Assembly: GCF_002752675.1 (NCBI RefSeq)
Contig: NZ_CP024608.1
Location: 4,340,001-4,404,000, forward strand
Reading direction: 5' to 3'
Length of the DNA stretch: 64,000 nt
Origin: Massilia violaceinigra
GTDB lineage: Bacteria; Pseudomonadota; Gammaproteobacteria; Burkholderiales; Burkholderiaceae_D
Below, in pieces: positions 1 through 9,400 of the stretch (within the stretch, counting starts at the first letter, position 1; each line of letters opens with the position of its first letter). A model generated the notes under the pieces. That model made no database searches, had not been told where the DNA came from, and worked only from the letters and a program-made list of their open reading frames with translations. A program made the position numbers and the translations under genes.

Positions 1-270
1 GCGCTGACGGCCAGCGCCGACGCCATTTATCAGGATGGCAGCGCGTCGGCCTACCTGACCGATGCCAGCGGCAAGGTCAGCAGCGTGCGCCGCAGTGACG
101 ACGCGGCCCTGGTCAACGCCAATCTGGCCTACCGCTTCGGCAAGGCCACCGTCAGCGCTTATGTAAGGAATGTTTTCGACCGCCAGTACATTGCCAACAA
201 TCAGTCTGGCAGGGTCGTGGACGTAGCGGCGCCGCGCACCGTCGGCGTTGCTCTGCGTTACGACCTGTAA
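1..270 (+). CDS. TonB-dependent receptor, C-terminal end (partial)
   Basis: The reading frame is open from the first base and ends with TAA at 268-270; the start lies outside the window. The 89 visible residues have the alternating pattern of the last outer-membrane beta strands of a TonB-dependent receptor. They include the typical 'YVRNVFDRQY' turn and the closing 'PRTVGVALRYDL' strand. Such receptors import iron-siderophore complexes or other scarce ligands. The next gene, 40 bases on, makes diaminobutyrate, a siderophore building block, so a ferric-siderophore receptor is the likeliest role (inference). The ligand cannot be read from this fragment. Confidence 0.78.
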   Translation, partial: ALTASADAIYQDGSASAYLTDASGKVSSVRRSDDAALVNANLAYRFGKATVSAYVRNVFDRQYIANNQSGRVVDVAAPRTVGVALRYDL

Positions 271-310
271 GCGCTGCGTTTGCAGCGACCAACCGAGTGA
301 GAGGATCGAC

Positions 311-1711
311 ATGAATGCACCTGAAAGAGGGATGGACCTGGCTACCCGGCTGCGCCGGAGCCATACCGGCCTCGATGCCCTGTATTGCCTTGACAGCACG
401 CCTGTGCTGGACCGGCAGAGTCGCCAGGAATCGAATGCGCGCAGCTATCCGCGCCGGATTCCCCTGGTGCTGGAACGCGCGAGCGGGATTTACGTTCAGG
501 ACAGCCGCGGACAGGTCTTCATCGACTGCCTGGCCGGCGCCGGCACGCTGGCACTCGGCCACAACCACCCGGTGGTCATGGAAGCGATCCATGCCGCCAT
601 GTCATCGAACCTGCCGATGCACACGCTGGACCTGACCACCCCGGTCAAGGATGCCTTCGTGCAGGAGATTTTCGACAGCTTGCCGCCGGCGTTCGCCAGG
701 CAGGCGCGGATCCAGTTTTGCGGACCCACCGGCGCCGACGCTGTCGAAGCCTCGCTCAAGCTGGCGCGCACCACCAGCGGGCGCCAGAACGTGCTGGCGT
801 TCCAGGGCGCCTATCATGGAATGACGCTCGGCACGATGTCGATCAGCGGCAACCTCGGGCCCAAGAATGCCCTGGGCAGCTTGCTGTCCGGCGTACAGAT
901 GCTGCCGTATCCGCACAACTACCGTTGCCCTTTCGGTACCGGCGGCGAACAGGCGATCGATTTGAACCTGCGCTATATTGAGCAGCTTTTATCCGACCCC
1001 GAAAGCGGCATCACGGCGCCGAGCGCCATGATCCTGGAGCCGGTGCAGGGGGAGGGCGGCGTCATCGCGGCGCCCGACCGCTGGCTGCAGGGCTTGCGCC
1101 GCATCACGCAGGAGCGCGGCATTGCGCTGATCGTCGATGAGATTCAATGCGGCATCGCGCGCACCGGCAAGATGTTCGCTTTCGAGCATGCGGACATCAT
1201 TCCTGACATCATGCCACTGTCCAAAGCCATCGGCGGCGGTTTGCCGCTGGCGGTGGTGGTGTATCGCGAGGAGCTCGACGTCTGGCAGCCGGGCGCGCAT
1301 GCAGGCACCTTCCGCGGCAACCAGCTGGCGATGGCGGCCGGCACGGCAACGCTGCGCTATCTCAAGCAGCATGCGGTGGCGGACCATGCGCACCAGATGG
1401 GCGAACGTCTGCGCGCCCATCTGCTCAAGCTGCAGAGCGCATTCGGCTGGATCGGCGATGTGCGCGGCCGCGGCCTGATGCTGGGCATGGAAATTGTCGA
1501 CCGCGACGGCGAACCGGACGGGCAGGGGCATCCGCCAGTCCACACGGCCCGCGCCAAGCAATTCCAGCAGGCATGCCTGCAGCGCGGCCTGATCCTCGAA
1601 CTGGGAGGCAGGCACGGCGCCACGGTCCGGCTGCTGCCTCCATTGATCATTACCGACGCGGAAATAGATTTTGTGGCGACAATTCTGTTCGCCGCAGCGG
1701 CTGCCATTTAG
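311..1711 (+). CDS. dat: Diaminobutyrate-2-oxoglutarate aminotransferase (class III, PLP)
   Basis: Class III aminotransferase of 466 residues, the usual length for the diaminobutyrate-2-oxoglutarate transaminases (Dat/RhbA/EctB group). It transfers the amino group of glutamate to aspartate semialdehyde, giving L-2,4-diaminobutyrate. The fold-specific signature runs from 'LIVDEIQCGIARTGKMFAFE' to 'LSKAIGGGLPLA', where K305 is the expected PLP lysine. The start is the ATG at 311, behind GAGAGGATC; an upstream in-frame GTG at 248 overlaps the receptor gene and is unlikely. Following a TonB receptor by 40 bases, it probably belongs to a siderophore operon of the rhizobactin/acinetobactin type rather than to ectoine synthesis; no ectA or ectC is present. 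The exact substrate is inferred from family resemblance. Confidence 0.86.
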   Translation: MNAPERGMDLATRLRRSHTGLDALYCLDSTPVLDRQSRQESNARSYPRRIPLVLERASGIYVQDSRGQVFIDCLAGAGTLALGHNHPVVMEAIHAAMSSNLPMHTLDLTTPVKDAFVQEIFDSLPPAFARQARIQFCGPTGADAVEASLKLARTTSGRQNVLAFQGAYHGMTLGTMSISGNLGPKNALGSLLSGVQMLPYPHNYRCPFGTGGEQAIDLNLRYIEQLLSDPESGITAPSAMILEPVQGEGGVIAAPDRWLQGLRRITQERGIALIVDEIQCGIARTGKMFAFEHADIIPDIMPLSKAIGGGLPLAVVVYREELDVWQPGAHAGTFRGNQLAMAAGTATLRYLKQHAVADHAHQMGERLRAHLLKLQSAFGWIGDVRGRGLMLGMEIVDRDGEPDGQGHPPVHTARAKQFQQACLQRGLILELGGRHGATVRLLPPLIITDAEIDFVATILFAAAAAI

Positions 1712-1748
1712 CGGAGCGCGCGAAACCCCGTTGAGGCGCTGCGCGGCC

Positions 1749-2732
1749 TTACTGGGCCGCCTCCCCAAACAGGCGCGTCAGCAACTGGCCGAACTTCTCC
1801 CTCCGATCGGGCTCTGTCGGCTTGATCACCCCGTGTTCCTGCAATACGGTGATCAGCTTGACCGGCCCGGTGCGATTGTTGCCCACAATCTCGACATGGC
1901 CCGCCTTCACTTCCACGATGTTGACCAGCGGGTCACGGTCAACCGCCGGGTTGCGTTGCTCGGCCAGGGAAAAAATCGCATCCGATTCCACGCAGGCGCC
2001 GTTGCTCATGCGCCGGCAGCTGCCACCTTCATCGGTGACGATCTTGAGAAAATCCTTCACGCGCGGATCGAGTGCGCCGGGCTCGACGATGAACGGCGAC
2101 GTGTAGGTAATTTCCGACCATTTATCACCGGTGACAATCTGGCAGATCGGTGCAACCAGTCCAAGCGACAGCGTCCTCCACAGCGGGTTGCCGCAATGGC
2201 GCGCCGCTGCAATGCCACCGAACGGTCCGGATACGGTCACCAGGCGCATTGTTACATCCCCGCCTTCGATGGCGGCGGACTTGCTCACGGACATCGCCTT
2301 GCGGGCAATCAGGGCTCCCTGGCTGTGACCCATGACGGTAATGTGCTTGTTATCCAGTTTCTGGCTCAACTGATTGAGCGCCGTATCGAGCTGGCCGGCA
2401 CTGACCACCAGGCTGTCGCGGTCGTTGTAGCTGAAGCACACGGTCTGCTGGCCATGAAAGGCCAGCACCTGGGCCATGCCTCGGTAGCGCCCGGCCGAGC
2501 TGAAACAGCCATGCACCAGCACGGTGACCGGCTGCTGGGCATTCAGTTTCAGGGTGTGGTCGCCGCTGTCGGTGCACTGGCTCAGGCCGGGAATCGTCAG
2601 GCTGATGTTGGCCGGCGGTAAGCGCGAACTATCAATCGTCATCAGCGGCGGCTCGCCCGGCGGCGGCGTGGCGCAACCCGTCATGAATCCAAGGGCGGCA
2701 ATGGCCATGACGGCTGCGAAATTTCTTATCAT
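1749..2732 (-). CDS. Lipoprotein with alpha/beta-hydrolase fold
   Basis: A 327-residue protein starting at the ATG at 2732. The N-terminus is a lipoprotein signal: basic start, hydrophobic stretch and lipobox 'FMTGC', so the mature protein should begin at a lipidated cysteine in the envelope. The core has the alpha/beta-hydrolase order: an oxyanion-type 'VTVLVHGCFSSAGRY' segment, then the nucleophile elbow 'VMGHSQGALIA' with the catalytic serine, and a late 'VEVKAGHVEIVGNN' segment that could supply the histidine. It resembles triacylglycerol lipase/esterase or PGAP1-like proteins, but the substrate is unknown. It converges on the aminotransferase gene with 37 bases between them. Confidence 0.72.
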   Translation of the reverse strand: MIRNFAAVMAIAALGFMTGCATPPPGEPPLMTIDSSRLPPANISLTIPGLSQCTDSGDHTLKLNAQQPVTVLVHGCFSSAGRYRGMAQVLAFHGQQTVCFSYNDRDSLVVSAGQLDTALNQLSQKLDNKHITVMGHSQGALIARKAMSVSKSAAIEGGDVTMRLVTVSGPFGGIAAARHCGNPLWRTLSLGLVAPICQIVTGDKWSEITYTSPFIVEPGALDPRVKDFLKIVTDEGGSCRRMSNGACVESDAIFSLAEQRNPAVDRDPLVNIVEVKAGHVEIVGNNRTGPVKLITVLQEHGVIKPTEPDRREKFGQLLTRLFGEAAQ

Positions 2733-3102
2733 TGAGTATTCCAGTGTAGGGGCGCGTATGCTGCCGAGTTTAGCTGATCGCCCCATCAACCGGGCCAATG
2801 GTGCGCGAATTGTGTGGCGATTGAGCGGGCTCAAGCGTCGAAAAAAGGGGCGATCACCTAAGTCGTTGTTCCGGGACCACCAAGCGACGTACCCGAGTCC
2901 GGCGGGGCTGGGCGAGGCGAGATGGCACATATGAGCAGGAAACCAAGCCTATCTCATGATGATGATGGCTCTACAGCCAACGTTTTCTCAGTTCAAGGTG
3001 CGCACGAATGGCTGGATAATATCATTTCCCTGGGGGAAATATCGCTGTTTGGGTGTATGATTTCGTATCGACAGAACGTTGTCCTGATCAGTGATTCCAA
3101 CT
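2733..3102. promoter_or_regulatory. Divergent intergenic region with a palindrome at 3024-3040
   Basis: This 370-base stretch separates the lipoprotein hydrolase (leftward) from the solute-binding protein (rightward) and holds no convincing gene. Its clearest element is the perfect inverted repeat ATTTCCC-TGG-GGGAAAT at 3024-3040, about 63 bases before the rightward start, in an AT-richer stretch. It could be an operator or a hairpin; I do not recognise the regulator. Confidence 0.4.
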
Positions 3103-3903
3103 ATGCGACCGGGCGTCCATTTTCTTTCGGCGTGGGCTTGTGGCTTGGCCATGCTGTTCGGTTCCAGCGCGGCACTGGCTGGCTCCGCGAGCCCTGTGCC
3201 TGCTGATAGCTCCCGCATCATACGGCTATCCTCGCTCGAATGGCCTCCCTACACGGGCGCGTCGCTGCCGCGGCAGGGCGCCATGACGTCGGTGATCGCC
3301 GCCGCGCTGGCCAGCATGGGCTACCGCCTGGAAGTTCAATTCTTTCCATGGACCCGGGCCACGGCCCTCATCAAACACAATTCTCCCTTTGCCGGGTATT
3401 ACCCCGAATACCTCTCGCCCGGGCTGGCACGCGACTTTCTCATTTCCGACCCGATCGGCAGCGGTCCGCTCGGCTTTGCCTACCACGCCGCCGCACCGGT
3501 TCAATGGGACACGATGACCGACCTGTCGAAGTACCGTATCGGCGTCGTGGAAGGCTATGTTAATACCGATGAGTTCGACACACGGGTGCGCCAGGGTAAG
3601 CAAAGGGTCGATGCCGCGGTGAACGACAAGCAAAACCTGCGCAAGCTCGCCGCCAGGCGCGTGCCGCTGGTGCTGATCGACCGGCGCGTGTACGACCATC
3701 TGATTCGCAACGACGCCGATCTGCGCCCGCTGGCGCCGACGCTGCGTTTCCATCCGCGCCTGCTGGAAGACAAGCAGCTCTATATCTGCTTTCGTCCCAA
3801 CGCCGAGGGCGAGCGGGTGCGCGCGATTGTCAACCAGGGCTTGAAGCGGATCGATATCGAGGCTGTGCTCGCGGCAGCGTTGAGCGCTGGCGGCGCAAAC
3901 TAG
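3103..3903 (+). CDS. Periplasmic solute-binding protein, family 3 type
   Basis: A 266-residue protein with a clear signal peptide (basic start, 'FLSAWACGLAMLFGSSAALA'). The mature part begins 'RIIRLSSLEWPPYTG', the typical first strand of extracellular solute-binding proteins of family 3 (amino-acid ABC transporters and the many orphan relatives in betaproteobacteria). The rest matches a two-lobe binding protein: 'FFPWTRA', 'GYYPEYLS' and 'YRIGVVEGYVNTDEFD'. No permease or ATPase gene is adjacent, so it may be an orphan binding protein or sensor accessory. ATG 3103 is preferred because it directly begins the signal peptide; GTG 3091 in the same frame is possible and neither has a strong ribosome site. 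Confidence 0.75.
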   Translation: MRPGVHFLSAWACGLAMLFGSSAALAGSASPVPADSSRIIRLSSLEWPPYTGASLPRQGAMTSVIAAALASMGYRLEVQFFPWTRATALIKHNSPFAGYYPEYLSPGLARDFLISDPIGSGPLGFAYHAAAPVQWDTMTDLSKYRIGVVEGYVNTDEFDTRVRQGKQRVDAAVNDKQNLRKLAARRVPLVLIDRRVYDHLIRNDADLRPLAPTLRFHPRLLEDKQLYICFRPNAEGERVRAIVNQGLKRIDIEAVLAAALSAGGAN

Positions 3904-3952
3904 ACGCGCGGACGGATTGCCACGCAGGGCTTCGAGGCGGGCGTGCGGTGGC

Positions 3953-4650
3953 TCAAGATTGGACAGCCGCCCTCAGCGCTGGGCCTGGCGTTGCGCCGGC
4001 CTCGACCAGGGCCTTCGGCACCTGGTGGGCCAGGAACTCGATCAATGCCCTTGTTTTCGCCAGTACATGGCGTGTCGGCGTCAGAATGCTGACGTCGAGA
4101 GAGGGAGCTTGCCAGTTGCCGCAGACCGGCACGATCACCCCCTGCCGGAGCAGGTCCCTGCTCAGCAACTCGGGCAAGATACCGACTCCCACGCCCGCCA
4201 CCACGGCTTCCCTGACGAATCCGAGACTATTGACGCTGATGGGGCCGGCCACGGTGACAGTCTGGCGCCGATCGCCCCATAAGAACAGCCAGTCGGCCTG
4301 GTCGTCGATATGAGGAAAAAGAATGCACTGGTGGCGCACCAGGTCCTGCGGCTTGAGTGGCATGCCGTAGCGTTGAATATAGGCCGGGCTGGCAAAGGCA
4401 CGTCGTGATACCGAGCATATCCGGCGCGCGACAAGGTCTTGATTGTGCACTGTCCCGATTCTCAGCGACAGGTCCATCCTTTCCTTGACCATGTCCAGGT
4501 TCTCGCTGCCAAGATGCAAATGAATTTTGGCGGCTGGATTGTTGCCGAGGAATTGCTCGATGGCCGGTCCGAGCAGGTGAACCGCAAGCTCGACTGGAGC
4601 GGAACAGAGGGTGGGCAGCTGCAAAAACTGCTCCTGGAGGAAGTGCTCGC
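3953..4650 (-). pseudogene. LysR-family regulator lacking its DNA-binding domain
   Basis: The frame encodes a nearly complete LysR effector-binding domain: 'SAPVELAVHLLGPAIEQFL', 'MDLSLRIGTVHNQDLVAR', 'AFASPAYIQRYGMP', then 'VAGVGVGILPELL' near the end. The roughly 90 residues before it, which should form the winged helix-turn-helix, are missing. Upstream on this strand the frame runs into the start of the pirin gene, which is read the other way, and shows no LysR similarity. The frame stays open (to 4837), so an ORF caller would report a gene, but there is no fitting start codon. A deletion joining the middle of a LysR gene to its divergent pirin neighbour explains this best. Such a protein could not bind DNA in the usual way. 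Confidence 0.72.
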
Positions 4651-4671
4651 CGGTGTGATGGGTTGAGCGCG

Positions 4672-5526
4672 ATGGTACAGGGTGCCCATACCGATCCACG
4701 CCCGCTGCTGGGGATGCGCAGGCTTGAGCCGCAAGCGGCCGGCGAGGGATTATTTCTGGCAAAGCTACAGCCATCCTCGCTCGGCTGGGCGCTCGACCCT
4801 TTTCTGCAGGTCGACTGGTTTCGCATGCGTTTGCCATTTTTCCCTCCGCACCCGCATGCCGGCTTTTCCGCGGTGACCTTCATGCTTCCCCAGTCCCCCG
4901 GTGGCTTGATCAATCGGGATAGTCTTGGCAGCCGCAATCGCATCAACCCGGGCGACCTGCATTGGACCGAAGCGGCGCGCGGGATCGTGCATGAGGAAGT
5001 GCCGCAGGTTGATGGCGTCGATTGCCTGGGGTTGCAGATTTTCGTCAATCTCCCATCGCAACACAAGCTCGCCGCACCGGCGATCCATCATGTCGATCGC
5101 GCCGACGTACCGGTCGTCCAATTTCCGGGGGCAACGGTGCATTGTTACGTTGGCGATCTCGATGACGTCAAGGCTGCGCTCACCACACGGACCGCATCCG
5201 CACTCTGGAGCGTCGAGCTGAACGAGAATGCCGTCGTCAATCTTCCTCTTCCGCCAAGCTGGATGGTGCACATTCTGGTCACCGCCGGCGCCCTGCGGAT
5301 CGGCGATTCGCTGCTGGGGGAGGGCGGTGTCGCCGGATATGCGGCCGGGACGGCGCTGGAAATTCGGGCTGCCACGGACGGCGCGTCGCTGGTCGTATTG
5401 GCCGGTTTGCCGCTGGCCGAGCCGATTGCGGTATCCGGTCCTTTCGTCATGAATGACGCTGCGCAATTGGTCGACGCCAAACGGCGCTATGCCAGCGGGG
5501 AAATGGGGTTCCTGGAAGCTTCCTGA
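4672..5526 (+). CDS. Pirin-family protein (bicupin)
   Basis: A 284-residue pirin-family protein. The N-terminal cupin carries the family's metal-site pattern: 'FPPHPHAGFSAVTFML' with two histidines, then 'NPGDLHWTEAARGIVHEEVP' with the third histidine and the glutamate. The second cupin covers about residues 140-284. Bacterial pirins bind a single metal and some act as quercetin dioxygenases or redox sensors; the role here is unknown. ATG 4672 is taken as the start because it leads straight into the first pirin strand. Only 21 bases separate it from the remnant LysR frame on the other strand, so the normal divergent promoter region appears to be gone and expression may be disturbed. Confidence 0.8.
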   Translation: MVQGAHTDPRPLLGMRRLEPQAAGEGLFLAKLQPSSLGWALDPFLQVDWFRMRLPFFPPHPHAGFSAVTFMLPQSPGGLINRDSLGSRNRINPGDLHWTEAARGIVHEEVPQVDGVDCLGLQIFVNLPSQHKLAAPAIHHVDRADVPVVQFPGATVHCYVGDLDDVKAALTTRTASALWSVELNENAVVNLPLPPSWMVHILVTAGALRIGDSLLGEGGVAGYAAGTALEIRAATDGASLVVLAGLPLAEPIAVSGPFVMNDAAQLVDAKRRYASGEMGFLEAS

Positions 5527-5593
5527 CCCGGGCAGTCCGCCCCCGGATACAACAGCCGTATGCCACCGGCGCCGGCGCCATCGCCGCAGCCGG

Positions 5594-6481
5594 TCACGGC
5601 GCCGCGGTAACGCAATTGCGCCCCAGGAGTTTGGCCGCATACAGGGCGCCGTCGGCGCGGTGCAGCAGTGCGGTCATATCGGCCTTATCGGCAGTGTTCA
5701 CCGATGCGATGCCGATGCTGACCGTGACGGCAATGTCGCCGTAGGGGGTATGCACGGCGGTATCGGCCATGGCGCTGCGCATCCGTTCGGCGACGGCGAG
5801 GGCGCCTTCGGGATCGCAGTTGGGGAGCACGGCGAGCAGCTCCTCGCCGCCATAGCGCCCGAAGGAATCGTAATTTCTCAGCATCGAGTCCATGCGCCGC
5901 GTCGCTTCGCGCAACACCTCGTCGCCAGCCAGATGGCCGTAGGTATCGTTGATGCCCTTGAAGTGATCGAGATCGGCGAAGATCACGGACAGAAAATTCG
6001 GTGTCCTGGCATGCCGTGCGATCTCCTTTTGCAGCACGTCGAGGATCGCGCCGCGATTGAAGATGCCGGTCAGGGCGTCGCGCGTGGCCTGCCTGCGCAG
6101 TTCCTGTTCCAGGTCGACGATGCGGCGCCCGGCGCGCACGCGCACCCGCATCTCTTCGGCGATGAAGGGCTTGGCGATGTAGTCGTCGGCCCCGGCGTTC
6201 ATGGCCGCGACGATGAACTCGGTCTCCGTGCGCGAGGTCAGCATGATCATGTAGACATACCGCTCCATGCCGGCCTGGCGGATGTTGTGGCAGACGTCGA
6301 TGCCGTCCAGGCCCGGCATCATCCAGTCCAGCACCGCCAGCAAGGGGCCGTCTTCTTCGCGCAGGATCGCTTCGGCGGTCAGGCCATCGGCGGCGACAAC
6401 GACCTCGTAGCCCCATTCGGAGAGCACGTCCTGCAGGTATAAGACGGAAATCGGATCGTCATCGGCGACAAGTACTTTCAT
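5594..6481 (-). CDS. Response regulator with GGDEF output (diguanylate cyclase)
   Basis: A 295-residue two-domain protein. Residues 1-120 are a receiver domain: acidic pocket 'VADDDP', phospho-acceptor in 'VLDWMMPGLDG', and the conserved lysine in 'YIAKPF'. Residues ~135-293 are a GGDEF domain with the active loop 'RYGGEELLAV', a GGEEL variant normally compatible with catalysis. The preceding RNYD fits the RxxD inhibitory site, five residues before the loop. It should make c-di-GMP when phosphorylated and be inhibited by product. Its ATG overlaps the stop of the upstream hybrid kinase by four bases (6478-6481), so the kinase is very probably its phosphodonor and the two are translationally coupled. 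Confidence 0.92.
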   Translation of the reverse strand: MKVLVADDDPISVLYLQDVLSEWGYEVVVAADGLTAEAILREEDGPLLAVLDWMMPGLDGIDVCHNIRQAGMERYVYMIMLTSRTETEFIVAAMNAGADDYIAKPFIAEEMRVRVRAGRRIVDLEQELRRQATRDALTGIFNRGAILDVLQKEIARHARTPNFLSVIFADLDHFKGINDTYGHLAGDEVLREATRRMDSMLRNYDSFGRYGGEELLAVLPNCDPEGALAVAERMRSAMADTAVHTPYGDIAVTVSIGIASVNTADKADMTALLHRADGALYAAKLLGRNCVTAAP

Positions 6482-9400
6482 TGGTTCAATTCCAGCGTCG
6501 TGGCAAGCGTGGCGGCCAGTTCATCGATGCGCAGTGCGAGGTAGCGGGCTGCACTGTCCAGGTCGTCGTGGCTGGCGTCATTGCCGCGCCGCGCCATGGC
6601 TTCGAGCGCGCCCGCGGCCTGCGTGGTGGCGTCGCCGGCCAAGGTCGCCGCCGCCCCTTTGACGCGGTGCGCCGCGCGTTCGAGCAGCAGGGGATCGGGC
6701 GTCGCGCGCGCGCTGTGCAGCTGGCGCACCAGCTCGGGCGCGGTATCGATGAACGATTTTGCCATGAGAATCAATAGATTGCGCTTCCCGCGTGCCCGTT
6801 CGAGCGCCAGGTCGGGGTCGAAGATGAACGCGCGGGCAGGCGTGCCGGCGGCCGGCTCGGACTCCGGTTCCAGCCCCGGCTCCAGCTCCGGTTCCGGCCC
6901 CGGTTGCCCTGGCGCCGGCGGCGCGTGCGGGTCCGACCAGGGACGTTCGAGACAGGCATACAGATCGAGCGGTTCGATCGGTTTCGAGAGATAGTCATCC
7001 ATGCCCGCGTCAAGGCAGGTCTGGCGGTCGCCCGACATCGCATGGGCAGTCACCGCGACGATATGGATATGCGTGCCCGAGACAGCCTCGCGCCGGCGGA
7101 TTTCGGCGGTGGTCTGATAGCCGTCCATTTCGGGCATCTGGCCATCCATCAGGATCACGTCGAACGACGCCTGCTCCAGCATCCGCAGCACCTCGACGCC
7201 ATTGCCGACCATGGTGAAGGTGTGCCCGCGGCTGCGCAGGAGCTCGGCGATCAGCATCTGGTTGACCGGATGGTCGTCGGCGACCAGCACGCGCAGGCGT
7301 TTTTGCAGGGGCAGCGCGGGCGGCGGCGCGCTCGCTTCCACGCTCGCCCGTATCGGGCCATCGGCACGGCTCTCGACGATCCCCATCAGCACGTTGAACA
7401 GTTCGGAATGCCTGATGGGCTTCCTGATAAACGCCGTCAGCCCCGCCGCCAGGCCGGCTTGCAGCGCGGCGCCGTCGTCTTGCAGCGGCAGCATGACGAC
7501 GATCGATGTCGGCGGCAGCGCGGCAGCGCCGAGGGCGACCCCGAGCGCAGTGGCACCCTCGCTCAGGAAGGAGGCGCCGCAGATGGCCGCGCAAAACGGA
7601 GCCTCGGGCGCCGCGCCGGCCTGCAGCTGGCGGGCCAGGTCGGCGCCGTCCCGCACCAGCAGCGGGCGCATTTTCCAGCTGCTCAGCAGGTTGACGACAA
7701 TCTGGCCGGAGGTGGCATTGTCGTCGATCACCAGCACGGCCTTGTGCTGCAGTCCGGCCTCGCGCGGGCCCTTGCCCGGCGCCGCCGTGCGCTGCGCAAC
7801 CTGGACCGGGACAGCGAAATGGAACTGCGTGCCCACGCCAGGTTCGCTGTCGACCCACAGCTGCCCGTCCATCAGCGCGACCAGCTGGGAGACGATTGCC
7901 AGCCCCAGGCCGGTGCCGCCGTATTCGCGGGTGGTGGAGGCATCGGCCTGGACGAACGACTCGAAAATATGCTCTTGCTGCTGGCGTGAAATGCCGATAC
8001 CCGTGTCGCGCACGCTGAAGCGCAGCTCGGCGCTGTCAGCCTGGCGCGCTTGCTGGCTGACCGTCAGCACGACTTCGCCGCGCGCGGTGAACTTGATGGC
8101 GTTGCTGGCCAGGTTGATCAGTATCTGTGCCAGCCGCCCCTTGTCGGCGACGATGATGCGCGGGACTTCGGGCGCGACGTCGAACGCCAGCTCCAGGTGC
8201 TTTTCCGCCGCCCCCGCGGCCAGGGTCCGGAACACATTGGCGATTTCTTCGCGCAGATCGAACGCGGTCTTTTCCAGGACAAGTTTCTTGGCCTCCATCT
8301 TGGAAAAATCGAGGATATCGTTGAGCAGGCGCAGCAAAGAGTCGGCGGACGAGTCGATCAGTTCCATGTACTCATGCTGCTGAGGCGACAGTCCGGTTTT
8401 CAGCACCAGCCGGGTGAAGCCGATGATGCAATTCATCGGCGTGCGGATTTCATGGCTCATATTGGCCAAAAATTCGCTCTTGGCTTCGTTCGCCGATTCC
8501 GCTTTGTGCTTCGCTTCCTGCAACTGAATTTCAAACTTCTTAATCGCGGTGACGTCATGGTCGGTGCCGCGATAGCCGATAAAGGTGCCGTCGCGGTCGA
8601 ACACCGGCACCGCCGACGATTCCAGATAGCGGTCGCTGCCGTCGCGGTGGCGCCAGCGTATCAGCCAGCCGCTCCAGCCCTCGCCGCGCCGCTGCAGCTG
8701 GCTTAACTTGCCGGCCACGATGGCCTGTTCGTCCGGATGCACGTAGCGCAGCATCGTCTTGCCTGTCAATTCGTCGGGCTGGTGGCCGAGCATGTCCTGG
8801 ACCGCCGGGTTGGAATAGCGGATGCAACCCTGGCTGTCGAGCGACCATATCCAGTCCTTGGTGGTCTCGACGATCGAGCGGAATTTTTCCTCGCTCAAGC
8901 GGAGTTGATCTTCGGTCTGTTTGCGATGGGTGATGTCGTTGTACAAGCACAGCAGGTGGGGCACGCCGGACAGCTCCACCACATCGGCTGACAGCAGGAC
9001 GCTGATCACGTCGCCGCCGGCCGTTCGCATGGCCGCCTCGAAGTCGCTGATCGAGCCTTCCTCGCGCAGCCGCGCCATCATCGACAGATGGGCTTCCGGC
9101 GCGAGCCAGTAATCGAGCGGGGTGGCGGGCCGCGCCAGCAGCAGGCTGCGCTCCTGCCCGATCAGTGCGCAAAATGCATCGTTGACCTCCAGAAAATAGC
9201 CATCGGCCATGCCGCTGACGGTGATGGCAACCGGGCTCATGCTGAAAATCTTGGAGAAGCGCTCTTCCAGCTGGCGCATGCGTTCTTCGACATTTTTGCG
9301 CTCGGTAATGTTCATCATGGCACCGATCATGCGCACCGCCGCACCCTTGTCGTCGTGGATGATGTAGCCGCGATCATGCACGTATGCAAACGTGCCGTCC

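Noticed and set aside
248..310. Upstream extension of the aminotransferase to the GTG at 248
   Set aside because: It would overlap the receptor gene and adds residues not seen in the family; ATG 311 has a good ribosome site.
311..1711. Ectoine pathway aminotransferase (EctB)
   Set aside because: No ectA or ectC follows, and the preceding gene is a TonB receptor, so a siderophore role fits better.
989..1768. Long minus-strand frame opposite the aminotransferase gene
   Set aside because: It is the shadow of a well-supported gene; the translated sequence has no protein-like pattern and is rich in Arg/Ala/His as GC-rich antisense frames are.
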